Shown: positions 27,101-32,484 of the stretch, piece by piece
Layout: every line of letters starts with the position of its first letter
How positions within the stretch are numbered: the first letter of the stretch is position 1
Assembly: GCA_026874595.1 (NCBI GenBank)
Contig: CM049310.1
Span: 35,791,558 to 35,855,557, forward strand
DNA: 64,000 nt
Origin: Sipunculus nudus
Lineage: Eukaryota > Annelida > Sipuncula > Golfingiida > Sipunculidae
Direction: 5' to 3'
The notes under the pieces: generated by a model
The model's input: only the letters and a program-made list of their open reading frames with translations
Databases searched by the model: none
Told to the model about the DNA's origin: nothing
Program-made: the position numbers and the translations under genes

Positions 27101-28124
27101 CAGCCCTCTAGCAGGCCACACAAATCTGAAGAACTGAATATCTTTAGTATGTATTGGTTGAAATTTATATAATTGTGATAAAAGAGGACATGGGGCTTTG
27201 ACCAAATAATATATTTGTTTCACAAATGTCAGTCAGTTAGTTCAAATTTTGTCAAGAGATGGCAGCAGGTACTGGCCAGTGCTGAATAAACCAATACAAT
27301 TTTGAACTAAACCAGGCTGTAGTTTTTACACAGCGCAGGTTAGGAGTATCAAAGCCAAGTCATTGACTTTGTTCTGTAAATAAGGGTAAGGATAACATTA
27401 TGATACTGGACAAACAATTTAAAAAGCCATTCTTTGTTTAAAGATATATGTATGTATATATGGATACAAAATCACCCAGGAGTACAAGTATGATAGAAGT
27501 TTAGGGCTCGCATAAGCTGAGAAGTGAGTTTCCTTTCTCTGCAGGCACACAGCAACTCTAAACATGACCATCTTCATCTGTTAAGTCCTGGAGGGGTACA
27601 GGATATAGTCAAGAAATTTGCCACTTGATGGCAACACTGAACACTTGAATGGTACATGAAATAAAAAAAAACACACACATAGAACTATAGATCTAATTTG
27701 CTTCTCTTGTTGCTTTATCATATCTCTTTATGCCCTCTCAGGTTTTGAACATAGGACTCTGAGCTTAACTCAGTCTATAGCTGCTAGACTGAATCTTACC
27801 ACATGGTTTGATATGAAAACAAGTTTGTGAAAACCTAGATTATTATTTTATATTACTTATAAATTACACTTACACTTTCAGTGTTTACGAGTGTAGTGGA
27901 GGGATTGATTGATGAGATCTTTGGTCAGATTTTTATAAACAATAATTATTACCTGTATTTTAAGCTTTACTTTTTGTTTGTTTTAGATTGTCCATTGATG
28001 AGATCTTCAGTCACATTACATTACATGACCTACCTTTTACTTTTTTTCCTTTTTGTAGATTGTGGCAGAGGGGACCATAGATGAGATCTTTGGTCAGGTC
28101 ACGGCCTTCCTTGACAAAAAGTAG
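1..28124 (+). CDS. Multidomain adenylate kinase (AK1/AK5 family), 5'-partial gene span
   Basis: Adenylate kinases interconvert 2 ADP with ATP plus AMP; multidomain AK5-type and sea-urchin-type proteins serve energy relay in cytosol and cilia/flagella. The coding pieces listed separately splice to 999 codons including TAG, with every intron GT-AG. Visible residues 1-73 end AK domain 1, 74-140 are a linker, 141-285 a degenerate domain 2, 286-808 an acidic and repeat-bearing linker, and 809-998 an intact domain 3. Domains 2 and 3 have intron positions and phases (1,0,0,0) that correspond one to one, and domain 1 shares the last one, which shows they arose by internal duplication. The 5' end lies outside the window. 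The closest named relative is adenylate kinase isoenzyme 5-like; I give no symbol because orthology cannot be proved from here. An internal promoter and alternative last exon are possible. Confidence 0.85.
563..662 (+). CDS. AK domain 1, terminal exon
   Basis: Acceptor ATTACAG ends at 562 and donor GTATGT starts at 663. The 33 full codons begin [19 protein letters not shown] and end SQVPVAA, with one base left over (phase 1). [14 protein letters not shown] is the closing strand and helix of a short-type adenylate kinase, equivalent to [14 protein letters not shown] at the end of domain 3. Reading continues openly into both introns, so an unspliced frame of 174 codons covers this exon, but the splice sites and homology define the true limits. 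Confidence 0.85.
1001..1201 (+). CDS. Pro/Ser/Arg interdomain linker plus first strand of AK domain 2
   Basis: Acceptor TTATTACAG ends at 1000, donor GTAAGT starts at 1202; phase 1 in and phase 1 out. Residues 75-128 are a low-complexity basic linker rich in Pro, Ser, Gly and Arg ([19 protein letters not shown]), probably disordered and exposed, with several SP and TSP sites that proline-directed kinases could use. The last residues, [10 protein letters not shown], form the first beta strand of the next AK domain and match DARVIFVL in exon 21470, which also stops just before the P-loop in the same phase. Confidence 0.85.
1722..1801 (+). CDS. AK domain 2 P-loop exon, degenerate and shortened
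   Basis: Acceptor TTTTATCCAG ends at 1721, donor GTAAGT starts at 1802. It is the counterpart of exon 23885-24048 but 84 nt (exactly 28 codons) shorter. It encodes [19 protein letters not shown] and then VHVKAEQ. The P-loop lysine of [10 protein letters not shown] is replaced by Thr147, and GTQ by DAH. The missing codons carried the AMP-binding helices with the SSGDLLRAE arginine. By what is known of adenylate kinases, loss of the P-loop lysine and of the NMP-binding arginine should abolish catalysis. The exon is nevertheless open and well spliced, so it is a maintained pseudoenzyme domain rather than a pseudogene. Confidence 0.8.
2539..2652 (+). CDS. AK domain 2, central core exon
   Basis: Acceptor ACATTACAG ends at 2538, donor GTTACC starts at 2653; 38 codons, phase 0 both sides. 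The counterpart in domain 3 is exon 24391-24507 (39 codons). The diagnostic strand GFLIDGYPR of active adenylate kinases reads AVLLEGYPT here: Asp becomes Glu190 and the catalytic Arg becomes Thr194. [11 protein letters not shown] keeps the helix equivalent to [11 protein letters not shown]. The fold is kept while the active-site residues are lost. Confidence 0.8.
3023..3184 (+). CDS. AK domain 2, LID-deleted exon
   Basis: Acceptor TTTTGTAG ends at 3022, donor GTAAGT starts at 3185; 54 codons in phase 0, against 64 codons in the equivalent exon 26474-26665. The 10 missing codons are the LID: no GRVDDN is present and [16 protein letters not shown] runs almost directly into [25 protein letters not shown] matches the same stretch in domain 1. 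Loss of the LID arginines agrees with the loss of the P-loop lysine two exons upstream. Confidence 0.8.
3610..3687 (+). CDS. AK domain 2, terminal exon
   Basis: Acceptor TATTTACAG ends at 3609, donor GTAGGT starts at 3688; 26 codons, phase 0. [22 protein letters not shown] is the closing strand and helix of an adenylate kinase domain, equivalent to [14 protein letters not shown] (domain 1) and [14 protein letters not shown] (domain 3). The exon ends in phase 0, while the next long exon must be entered in phase 1, so a connecting exon of 3n+1 bases is needed (see 5872-5878) or the long exon belongs to a separate transcript. Confidence 0.8.
4436..4860 (+). promoter_or_regulatory. Intronic cis-regulatory module with muscle- and RFX-type motifs; possible internal promoter
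   Basis: This stretch is GC-richer than the AT-rich intron around it and packs consensus sites: M-CAT/TEAD CATTCCT at 4473-4479 and 4727-4733, octamer ATGCAAAT at 4503-4510, E-box CAGCTG at 4585-4590, CArG/SRF CCTTAAATGG at 4694-4703, and MEF2 or TATA-like CTATAAATAG at 4716-4725. Three RFX X-box-like sites are GTTGCATAGCAAC (4538), GTTGCTTGGAAAC (4619) and AGTTCCATGGCAAC (4641). The motifs are seen; that they act is inference. SRF, MEF2 and TEAD sites within 40 bp are the classic layout of muscle promoters, and X-boxes drive ciliary genes; both suit an adenylate kinase. A start near 4750 would give a transcript lacking domains 1 and 2. Confidence 0.45.
4861..5871 (+). other. Intron, AT-rich, no other feature seen
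   Basis: Between the regulatory module and the microexon I see only AT-rich intronic sequence with short TA runs near 5300 and 5430. The open frames here are short and lack splice or family support. The last 30 bases form the pyrimidine tract that serves the 5872 acceptor. Confidence 0.5.
5872..5878 (+). CDS. 7-nt microexon joining AK domain 2 to the acidic linker
   Basis: The seven bases CCTGTAG lie between an excellent acceptor (CTCTCTCTTTTGTGTCTTTTCAG, split here as the tract CTCTCTCTTTTGTG and TCTTTTCAG, ending at 5871) and a consensus donor GTGAGT (5879). Upstream exon 3610-3687 ends in phase 0 and the long exon 9447 is entered in phase 1, so an exon of 3n+1 bases is required; this one supplies Pro-Val and the first base of Gly288. 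With it, the visible coding length is 2997 nt, exactly divisible by three; without it, it is not. Its use is inferred from phase and site strength. The alternative is that the donor at 5879 ends a noncoding first exon from the 4.7-kb promoter. Confidence 0.5.
5879..7983 (+). other. Intron, no gene seen
   Basis: AT-rich intron with a short (CA)n patch near 6790-6830 and TA runs. A CATGTATAGACTTGTATT/CATTTTTAGACTTGCAT pair near 6368 and 6462 hints at a small local duplication of about 90 bp. No exon with family similarity or matching phase was found. Confidence 0.45.
7984..8255 (+). repeat. Tandem duplication, two units of about 143 bp
   Basis: Unit 1 (7984-8126) and unit 2 (from 8127) both run ATGACCAYGGRTTGGAAC, then CATTTTCAGTTGCTTTTCA, an ATCATCTTC/GTCATCTTC stretch, CAGTTTTG, and end in an ACAATC..TTCAAA..CACT..AAACAT segment. 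The copies differ by many substitutions and small indels, so the duplication is old. It is intronic and has no coding capacity. Confidence 0.8.
8260..9446 (+). other. Intron end, with an alternative ATG just before the long exon
   Basis: No exon is recognised. The frame of the long acidic exon is open back to a TGA at 9398-9400 and contains an ATG at 9413 with a favourable context (A at -3, G at +4). If the acceptor at 9446 is not used, translation could start here and make a protein beginning with the acidic region. The sequence before the preferred acceptor is TTTTTATTAATC..GCCTGCTGCTGAAACAG. Confidence 0.4.
9447..10805 (+). CDS. Large acidic linker exon (about 453 codons) between AK domains
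   Basis: Preferred acceptor GCTGCTGAAACAG ends at 9446 and donor GTATTC starts at 10806; phase 1 in and out, 1359 nt with no stop. The product is dominated by Glu, Asp, Lys, Gln and Thr, with almost no hydrophobic core, so it is predicted to be disordered, with KEKE-like stretches ([22 protein letters not shown]). Weak internal repeats are visible: [13 protein letters not shown] and [13 protein letters not shown]; and DNQQ/DQQN/NQQN units in the first third. The end, [11 protein letters not shown], resembles the ends of the two following linker exons. I know no standard adenylate kinase with such a spacer; a role as flexible tether, ion-binding or docking segment is inference. The start could instead be ATG 9413. 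Confidence 0.75.
10806..12429 (+). other. Intron, no feature seen
   Basis: AT-rich intron. The first 350 bases stay open in one frame (10831-11169) but show no family motif or repeated pattern. A (GT)n patch lies near 12272-12290. Confidence 0.45.
12430..12528 (+). CDS. Linker repeat exon 1 (33 codons)
   Basis: Acceptor TTTGGGCACAG ends at 12429, donor GTATAA starts at 12529; phase 1 in and out, 99 nt. The first codon, GCT, is split with the long exon. The product reads [16 protein letters not shown] followed by [16 protein letters not shown]. It shares TGD-[RK]-GNP-x-YA-x-EL with the next exon, so the two are a tandem exon duplication. Symmetric phase lets either be skipped without a frame change. 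Function unknown. Confidence 0.75.
12529..13271 (+). other. Intron between the two linker repeat exons
   Basis: AT-rich sequence with no further exon seen. The acceptor at its end is TGCATGCTGTATAG with an upstream TTTTTTTGCTGGCCCTGTTTCTCTG tract, given here in parts: a T-run near 13206 and a C/T-rich stretch to 13230. Confidence 0.45.
13272..13373 (+). CDS. Linker repeat exon 2 (34 codons)
   Basis: Acceptor GCTGTATAG ends at 13271, donor GTACAA starts at 13374; phase 1 in and out, 102 nt. The product is [16 protein letters not shown] then [17 protein letters not shown]. Compared with exon 12430 the motif [13 protein letters not shown] is the conserved core. The exon joins in phase either to exon 21470 (AK domain 3) or to the acceptor at 16299, which gives the alternative cysteine-rich end. 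Confidence 0.75.
13374..14734 (+). other. Intron, no feature seen
   Basis: AT-rich intron. A short stretch at 14512-14640 repeats CCCCACTATATTTTGGTATGC/CCCCACTCTATGTGGGTATGC-like wording (two imperfect units about 60 bp apart), probably local slippage. No coding support. Confidence 0.4.
14735..15300 (+). repeat. Dispersed degenerate repeat, two tandem units of about 290 bp
   Basis: Each unit begins TTTAGCTYAGCTGACTG.AAGTCAA.TGAG, runs through a GTCTGTCTGT or equivalent segment, AATCTCCT..G.AACCTGAAATTAGGTCAC, and ends in a poly-C run followed by AGAATAATT.AAAATTTGATAC. The same family recurs at 31085-31916. Poly-C (15 residues) ends unit 2. The style is that of noncoding degenerate repeats in bivalve genomes; the family name is not known to me. 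Confidence 0.75.
15301..16299 (+). other. Intron, repeat-derived in part
   Basis: 15301-15610 reads like a further member of the GTGTCTGTGTCCACGTC dispersed repeat type. On the minus strand 15668-15992 is open in two overlapping frames but shows no start, splice or family evidence. The last 40 bases (GCTGTTCTCTGTGGCTTCTTCC, then ATTTAACAG) form a good splice acceptor. Confidence 0.4.
16300..16643 (+). CDS. Candidate alternative last exon with duplicated cysteine motif
   Basis: A strong acceptor ends at 16299, and the frame entered in phase 1, the phase in which exon 13272-13373 leaves, is open for 114 codons to TAA at 16641. It contains two related motifs, [12 protein letters not shown] and [12 protein letters not shown], separated by a charged helix-like segment ([19 protein letters not shown]). 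The CxxC-C/W-I-x-CECC pattern looks like a metal-binding or lipid-modified cysteine cluster; the family is not recognised. Use of this exon would replace AK domain 3. The frame is also open upstream to an ATG at 16167, so an independent small gene is the alternative. The nearest AATAAA is far downstream at 17511. Confidence 0.4.
16644..19424 (+). other. Intron, no feature seen
   Basis: About 2.8 kb of AT-rich intron. AATAAA at 17511-17516 might serve the alternative last exon. A C/T-rich patch lies at 18050-18085. No exon with AK similarity or matching phase was found on either strand. Confidence 0.45.
19425..19800. mobile_element. Degenerate MITE, relative of the element at 22960
   Basis: Internal blocks match the 22960-23262 element in order: GGTTTCTCAGGCACCGTGC.TATCAATTTT near its start, TTTTACCTGTTTAGCAACA..TCTGTTATTATCATATTTTCC in the middle, and ACTGATTTCTGAAAA..AGAAACTACC at the end. 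It is longer because of a poly-C run and local AT expansion. The outer GGCC ends are no longer recognisable, so the limits are approximate. Confidence 0.6.
19801..21469 (+). other. Intron; the last 0.6 kb begins the segment copied at 34.7 kb
   Basis: No exon is seen. From about 20.88 kb on, blocks recur in order near 34.69-35.04 kb (for example TTTCCTTAAGGATCATGGTT against TTTCCTTATGGGTCATGGTT), which marks the upstream edge of the duplicated segment. Confidence 0.5.
21470..21505 (+). CDS. AK domain 3, first-strand exon (36 nt)
   Basis: Acceptor TCTGTTTTACAG ends at 21469, donor GTAAGT starts at 21506; phase 1 in and out. It encodes [11 protein letters not shown], the first beta strand, completed by the split Gly codons on both sides so that GG of the P-loop spans the intron. 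It corresponds to the end of exon 1001-1201 in domain 2. It is short but its phase, position and sequence fit the domain exactly. Confidence 0.85.
21575..22245 (+). repeat. Intronic degenerate tandem repeat, period about 143 bp
   Basis: It opens with CTATGACGGGACATATTATGG and CTGTCCATC-type sequence, then repeats a unit with core CATATTTAATAAGRT.AGAGGTCACY..(A/T)TTTGG.GGCACCA..ATGACTTACCAAAAATC at about 21786, 21932 and 22074. A single related piece occurs at 40690-40880. Such arrays are widespread in bivalve genomes; this is inference from style. Confidence 0.75.
22246..22959 (+). other. Intron, part of the duplicated segment
   Basis: 22490-22600 matches 35320-35395 closely (AAGGTTTATTTTTGTCCAAG against AGGGTTTATTTTTGTTCAAG, then a shared ATATATTTATA and AGCTGTCTGTA). 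No exon is seen. Confidence 0.5.
22960..23262. mobile_element. PIF/Harbinger-type MITE, 303 bp
   Basis: Terminal inverted repeats of about 27 bp: left GGCCAAAAAAATAAAAGG then TATGGTTCTCA, right ends TGAGAACCATACC then TTTCTTTGTTGGCC. The element is flanked by TAA on each side (22957-22959 and 23263-23265). A 3-bp T-A-rich target duplication and GG..CC termini are the hallmarks of Harbinger-type elements. No transposase is encoded. A diverged relative lies at 19425-19800. Confidence 0.8.
23445..23809. mobile_element. Second MITE with about 60-bp inverted ends, next to AK exon
   Basis: The left end carries GCATTTTCATACTA, CTCTGTGGCAGCTAGCTA and GCTTTCACAGACCT; the right end carries the inverse of each (AGGTCTGTGAAAGC, TAGCTAGCTGCCACAGA, TAGTATGAAGATGC). 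Imperfect 11-bp flanks AGTGACCTCTG (23434) and AGTCACCTGTG (23810) may be the target duplication. It ends about 75 bp before the 23885 exon, so its right arm sits beside the splice acceptor region. Confidence 0.7.
23885..24048 (+). CDS. AK domain 3, P-loop and AMP-binding exon
   Basis: Acceptor TTTTCACCACCAG ends at 23884, donor GTAAGT starts at 24049; phase 1 in, phase 0 out. It encodes [19 protein letters not shown] (P-loop lysine at residue 825) and then the NMP-binding helices [34 protein letters not shown]. The canonical P-loop lysine and the AMP-binding arginine of SSGDLLRAE are present, so the nucleotide site looks intact. It is 28 codons longer than its domain 2 counterpart. Confidence 0.92.
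24391..24507 (+). CDS. AK domain 3, central core exon
   Basis: Acceptor TGTGAAACTTCTAG ends at 24390, donor GTGAGT starts at 24508; 39 codons, phase 0. [11 protein letters not shown] leads into [14 protein letters not shown] (residues 894-907), the signature of the adenylate kinase family, with the catalytic arginine of GYPR. A decayed copy of this exon lies at 36096-36210. Confidence 0.92.
24640..25020 (-). mobile_element. tRNA-derived SINE
   Basis: Read on the minus strand from 25020, the element starts GAGTGGTTAGCTTGTCTGAC (A-box-like) and, about 35 bases on, has GTGGGTTCAAACCT (B-box, GGTTCRANNCC type), the internal RNA polymerase III promoter of a tRNA. A GC-richer unrelated body of about 300 bp follows. 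The plus-strand open frame of 116 codons across it is antisense to this element and not a gene. The duplicated copy near 36.2 kb lacks it, so it inserted after the duplication or was deleted there. Confidence 0.7.
25055..25382. mobile_element. Short MITE-like element with CAGGGTTATAGCTA ends
   Basis: The left end CAGGGTTATAGCTA (25055) is matched in inverse at the right end TAGCTATAACCCTG (to 25382). The interior also shows inverse wording (GTGCTGGCTAAATTT against TTTGTGCTGGCCAG is direct, so not all of it folds). CAGGG termini are typical of hAT-type elements. No clear 8-bp target duplication was found, so the class is a guess. Confidence 0.5.
25383..26473 (+). other. Intron, no feature seen
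   Basis: AT-rich intron with several ACCTGT/TACCTG patches; nothing with coding or repeat support. Confidence 0.4.
26474..26665 (+). CDS. AK domain 3, LID exon
   Basis: Acceptor TTTATATTTACAG ends at 26473, donor GTAGGT starts at 26666; 64 codons, phase 0. [18 protein letters not shown] is the core strand and helix; [16 protein letters not shown] (residues 941-956) is the short LID with both catalytic arginines (GRVDDN and KKRL), and LTEPVISHY closes the active site. The short LID is that of cytosolic AK1-type enzymes rather than of the long bacterial or AK2 type. No base is out of place. Confidence 0.92.
26666..27880 (+). other. Last intron, part of the duplicated segment
   Basis: 26990-27400 recurs at 37340-37820: shared blocks include AACTGAAAATCCATGAAGAG, GTATGTATTGGTT, AAGAGATGGCAGCAGGTACT and CACAGCRCAGGTTAGGA. 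No coding sequence is seen. The copy stops matching near 27.4 kb, just before the terminal exon region. Confidence 0.6.
27885..28010 (+). pseudogene. Two decayed tandem copies of the terminal-exon 5' half
   Basis: At 27892-27930 GTGTAGTGGAGGGATTGATT then GATGAGATCTTTGGTCAG, and at 27981-28010 TTTTAGATTGTCC then ATTGATGAGATCTTCAGTCA, resemble the true exon start (TTTGTAGATTGTGGCAGAGG then ACCATAGATGAGATCTTTGGTCAG at 28053). Spacing is about 75-90 bp and the T-rich tract before the exon is repeated as well. Neither copy has an open in-frame path to the stop with the right length, so they are relics of local tandem duplication; the second keeps a usable AG. Confidence 0.6.
28059..28124 (+). CDS. 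AK domain 3, terminal exon with stop
   Basis: Acceptor CTTTTTGTAG ends at 28058; 21 codons and TAG (28122-28124). [21 protein letters not shown] is the closing strand and helix of the adenylate kinase fold and ends the protein with a basic dilysine, at the usual length for AK1-type domains. The phase 0 boundary equals those before 563 and 3610. Confidence 0.9.
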   Translation: MVAEGTIDEIFGQVTAFLDKK

Positions 28125-30472
28125 AACTGGCAGCACATGTCACCTTCAACTCCCGTTTACAATGCTTCAAGACCTACATCGTAATAAGCTGAAATCTCCC
28201 TCCAGAACATGAGAGTGGATTCATGCCCCAAGATGACCAGGTTACATCCCAAAGAGTGATACTAAAAACCCGACACTAAAAACTTCAGCTTGTGCCAATT
28301 GTATATTATAATTTTATAAAAATGACTCAAGGAAGATTCAAGCTTTATTACAAAAAACCCAGGAAATACAAACTTTGATCCTTTCTGAACAATTCTGAAA
28401 ACAATAAGGACTTTTGCATAAGTCTTCATGTATATAACAACTTACAATTTCAGAAGACAGCCGGTTCTTGATAAGTTCAGTAATGCTCCACCAACACAGT
28501 CAATATAGTGTACTAAGTTATGAGTTCATACAGAAAGGTTCAGATCTCATACAGCTAATGAGTGATCATTTCTGAAGTTTCAACATTTCTCTCAGCAAGC
28601 TTGTAAGATTTCAGAGCAGATTCAGTATAATAACAGCAGGCTTATGAATTGAAAAAAAATTTCAGATCTCTCAAATCTGGATCTCTGTTGATGTTAATTC
28701 CAGCAGAGATTCAGATTCCCTGCAACAAGCTGATGAATTCTCCAGAAGTTAGGGTTCAGGTCCTGCTCAAGCAAGCTCATGAAAGACTTTGATCTCATTC
28801 AGCTAACCAGATATATTAAAAGAATGACTGTTTTTGTTTTATTGCACTTGTTAAACATTTAAGTCTGAATGTTTGTTGTTATGGTAAGCCAGACATACAC
28901 TGTCAGCTTTTATATAAAGTACAAGGAAACCTCTCACTTCAAGGTTTGTAACTCTTCTTTATTATGGACAAATCTCAGATTCAGAATGTGTCTGTAATAG
29001 GGAGGGTTCACTGTATATGACAGAAACATTAAAATACAAAATGAACTCTTTCCTTCAATAATGCTAAGCAGAGATATCAGTTATATTAATTGACTTATGT
29101 CCAAAATCATGTGTAAGGTTTAATTGTATATGTTCATAATCTGTATATATACAGCATTCTTTGTCATTAACATAGTTTATTGGTCAAGTTTAACACCAAC
29201 AGAAAAGTTTGCAAATTCATAGCACTTGTATTAGACCAGCAGTTTATTTATTTTTCATATATATGTGTTACATGGGCTACACCAAATGCACCTTGTCTAT
29301 TAAAGAATGTATATTTTATTAGTCACATGATTGGCTGTGTTCTTAAGTTTTCCTTACATATCACAATATCAGTTAAATCAGTGCCAAATATCATACACAG
29401 TGGAATCTGTATGCACATAAGTACTGTTGTTAAGATCCTATACAATTTTCTTAAACTTCCGATTGATCATGAACCCATGTGTGTGTGAATAATATTATAC
29501 AAAAAACCTAGGTATGATATTTTTGTGTTCCTGTTTAATTTATCATATTTTCCAATTTCCTCTACTCAAGGCTCTTGTTAAAAATTAAAAAAAATGTGAT
29601 ATTTGTGAAAACTTGAGTTCAAACAACAGCCAGTCCTGTTTTACTTTTAGTCAATTTCAGAGCACACACATACACTGTGGTAATACGCCTTTCATCAGCT
29701 GTGGTAGAAAAAACCCAGCTGCACAGAAAATGCCAAATAATATATTTAGTAAATCAAAGGTGTCCAAGTAATTTATGTTGAGCTTGTTTTATACACACTT
29801 GTTTAAACTGGTTCAAAATAGAACCAGCGTTGCACTGGTCCATCACTCAGCTCAATAATTATTATGCCCCATGTCTCATTGGTTTATGCTACGACTAACA
29901 GGTGGCGCTACTTGTTCTATAGTTCTTAAATCGTCTTTATTAGTACATATGATATGAGGTGTATTATTTACATGTAATCTCTGTGACAGATATTTAAAAT
30001 CATGTTTGCTCATAACTAAGGATGAATTGTGATATCCCTTTTTGGAGTGTAGGCTTTAAAAAAATTGCATTTGCCAGGGCCCTGTTTAATAGTTTAGTTA
30101 TAATATTTTATCTATGTAAACCTACTTAATTATAAGTCTTGATCACTATGAGAGTTATACAAATGACATTATGTACATATAGGTATTATGGTCCATTCAC
30201 ATATATTACTGCAATACAGATTTTACCAACTTGACTCAAGCCTTTTCTAGTATATCAGTATCAAGCAATACAAATTAACCTTCTAAAAATCAAGTTATCA
30301 ATTGTAATATATAAATAAAATATACCTTGAGTGTACTATTTACATACATGCATCATGATTATCTATACATTCAGTTATATATAACAACCTTCAATTTTAC
30401 TTTTTATTCTTATTTATCTATGTGTGTTTGTTGATGTAATGTTATTCTTATGTGTGGCTTACCTGCATGTAT

Positions 30473-30545
<73 letters not shown>

Positions 30546-30690
30546 AATTTATTATTGTCTGGAGACATTTTGAAATTTAAAAATTACAGACTTATACTTG
30601 TTATTAGTTTATCTATACTGATTTTATGCAAGAGCTGTACACAGACTCTTTTTTTCTTTTATCCATAATAAACTTGCTCTCCTTGTACAT
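28125..30690 (+). other. Probable long 3' UTR and downstream flank, with polyA signals
   Basis: No coding sequence follows the stop. The first canonical AATAAA is at 30314-30319 and the next at 30667-30672, so the message may have a 3' UTR of about 2.2-2.5 kb, or an earlier variant signal is used. Much of 28.8-30.9 kb is matched in the duplicated copy at 37.8-40.1 kb. A gene end here is inference. Confidence 0.45.
30476..30543. repeat. (TA)n microsatellite
   Basis: An uninterrupted TA run of 68 bases. The matching point in the direct copy (39705-39725) has a much shorter run, while an inverted copy of the flank at 40541-40600 is again followed by a long TA run. Confidence 0.95.
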
Positions 30691-30961
30691 TGTTTGAGTA
30701 TTTTGTAACCTGTTAATGCCCTGCATAGTGGTCTGACAGGATGTACATGTATATGTATTTTTGGAAATCCCATGTTTGACCCTCAAGAAACCTTGATATT
30801 ACTTCCTGGAAATTCCTTTGAACAAAACTTTTATTTTTGCCTTGACACTTGTTACCAATTAGTGCCAGTCTTGAATGGACTATATACCTGTGCTTTTAAA
30901 ACTTATATGATCTTTTTAAATGAGAACATCGTTGGAAAAAAATCGATTAACAAGAACTGTA

Positions 30962-31030
30962 TGGTGGTAAGCATGTCTGACTAACCTGAGCCTGAACCCT
31001 GGAAGGTGTGAGTTCGAGTGAGTAGGTTTT
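30962..31030 (+). mobile_element. tRNA-like SINE head fragment
   Basis: GGTGGTAAGCATGTCTGACT (A-box-like) and GTGTGAGTTCGAGTG (B-box-like) lie 35 bases apart on the plus strand, the layout of a tRNA-derived promoter. It resembles the head of the 24640-25020 SINE (both have AGCATGTCTGACT or AGCTTGTCTGACT). It runs into the repeat block at 31085. Confidence 0.5.
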
Positions 31031-31084
31031 CACCCAGGTTCTTCATATTTAAAGTAGATATTGCAACTTGTAAGCCATCTATGC

Positions 31085-31914
31085 TTTTTAGCTCAGCTGG
31101 CTGAAAGTCATCTGAGACATAGCGATCACTCTTTGTCCGTCGTTCGTCTGTCTGTCTGTCCCTTAACAGAGCACAAATCGTAACCACTAGACCTAGAAAC
31201 TTCAAACTTGACATCCAGGGAGGCCATGAAAAATCTCCTTGGAAACCTGAAATTAGATATGTTACCCATATCCTCCGAGCTATATGGCTAGTAAGTACCC
31301 CCCCCCCCCCCCCCCCAGAATAATTAAAAATTTGATACAAAAGCTCCTGAATATCTAATGTATTGGTCATCATGATTCTTTGCATGCATATTGACCATGG
31401 AGTGTTTCATCAGTTCCTGCAGACTGGTGGCACCCCTATAATTTTTTATTTCGAATTTTAACGCATTTATTCTCTCTCTTTTTTTAAGACCTTCAAAGAT
31501 GTGGTCGTCCGTTAACAGGGCACAAATCGTAACCACTGGACCTAGAATCTTCTAACTGTACAGCCAGGGAGGTCCTCGGCAAATTTCCATGGAAACATGA
31601 AATTAGGTCATGGTGATCTATATTTTGTAAACTACCAGCTAAAAACATGATTTTGAGCACCTAGTCAGTCAGAATCGTATCCACTTGGCCTAGAATCTTC
31701 TAACATGTCACACAGACAGTTCCTTGGTAAATCTGCATGGAAACCCGAAATTAGGTCATAGTGACCGATATTCTGTGAACTATGGGCCAAGTGCATGATT
31801 TGTGGCACCCTGAAAATCAGATGGACACAAATTGTATCTGCTATCCCAAGAATGTTCCAGAGTAATATACAGGGAAGTCTCTCTCTATGGAAACCTGAAT
31901 TTAGCTCATTCGGA

Positions 31915-31916
<2 letters not shown>
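31085..31916 (+). repeat. Degenerate repeat array of the 14.7-kb family, about 4 units
   Basis: It starts TTTTAGCTCAGCTGGCTGAAAGTC and CGTTCGTCTGTCTGTCTGTCC. Units near 31155, 31510, 31668 and 31815 share CACAAATCGTA.CC.CT.GRCCTAGAA, CAGGGAGG, and GGAAACCTGAAATTAGGTCA. A poly-C run at about 31299-31317 followed by AGAATAATTAAAAATTTGAT repeats the unit end seen at 15235. No coding content. Confidence 0.75.
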
Positions 31917-32002
<86 letters not shown>

Positions 32003-32007
32003 TACAT

Positions 32008-32038
<31 letters not shown>

Positions 32039-32095
32039 CATACATATACATATTTATAATTTTTTTTTTTTTTTTGGGGGGGGGGGGGGGGGTAA
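31917..32095. repeat. (TA)n, (CA)n, poly-T and poly-G run block
   Basis: TA run 31917-32000, a CA run at 32008-32026, further TA, then T17 and G18 homopolymers to 32092. The homopolymers are prone to sequencing and assembly error. Confidence 0.9.
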
Positions 32096-32399
32096 CCGCT
32101 GGCGGCCTGACAGAAAATCAACACCAATGACTTCAGTGTGCTTGTGACCAGGAAATAGACACAGGTGTGCTTGTAATGCTGTTATATGGCGTCGTGAAGG
32201 AATAAGCATAAAAACTATTCTGATTAAACAAGAAATTATATTACTACTTTTCCACGTTTAAGCGTAATGTGATAAATAATTTAATAAGAGTACAGAATTA
32301 AATGGGCACTTTTCCTATATATGATATCTAAACCTCATAATTAGTATTTTGTTTGGTGCATCATATATTTCGAGGATATTATTTTAATTCTATATACTA

Positions 32400-32430
32400 T
32401 AGTACTCCTACACACACACACACACACACA
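32400..32430. repeat. (CA)n microsatellite
   Basis: A CA run of about 22 bases in AT-rich sequence with no other feature. Confidence 0.85.
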
Positions 32431-32484
32431 CGGTAATTGATTATTTTATTACATTGGATGGTAGACGGCATATAAAGCTCACAC

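Noticed and set aside
31795-32127. Open frames through the TA block on both strands
   Set aside because: Poly-Tyr-Ile from (TA)n; low complexity, the same holds for frames at 30450, 36319, 40564, 46040, 46890, 47880 and 59755.
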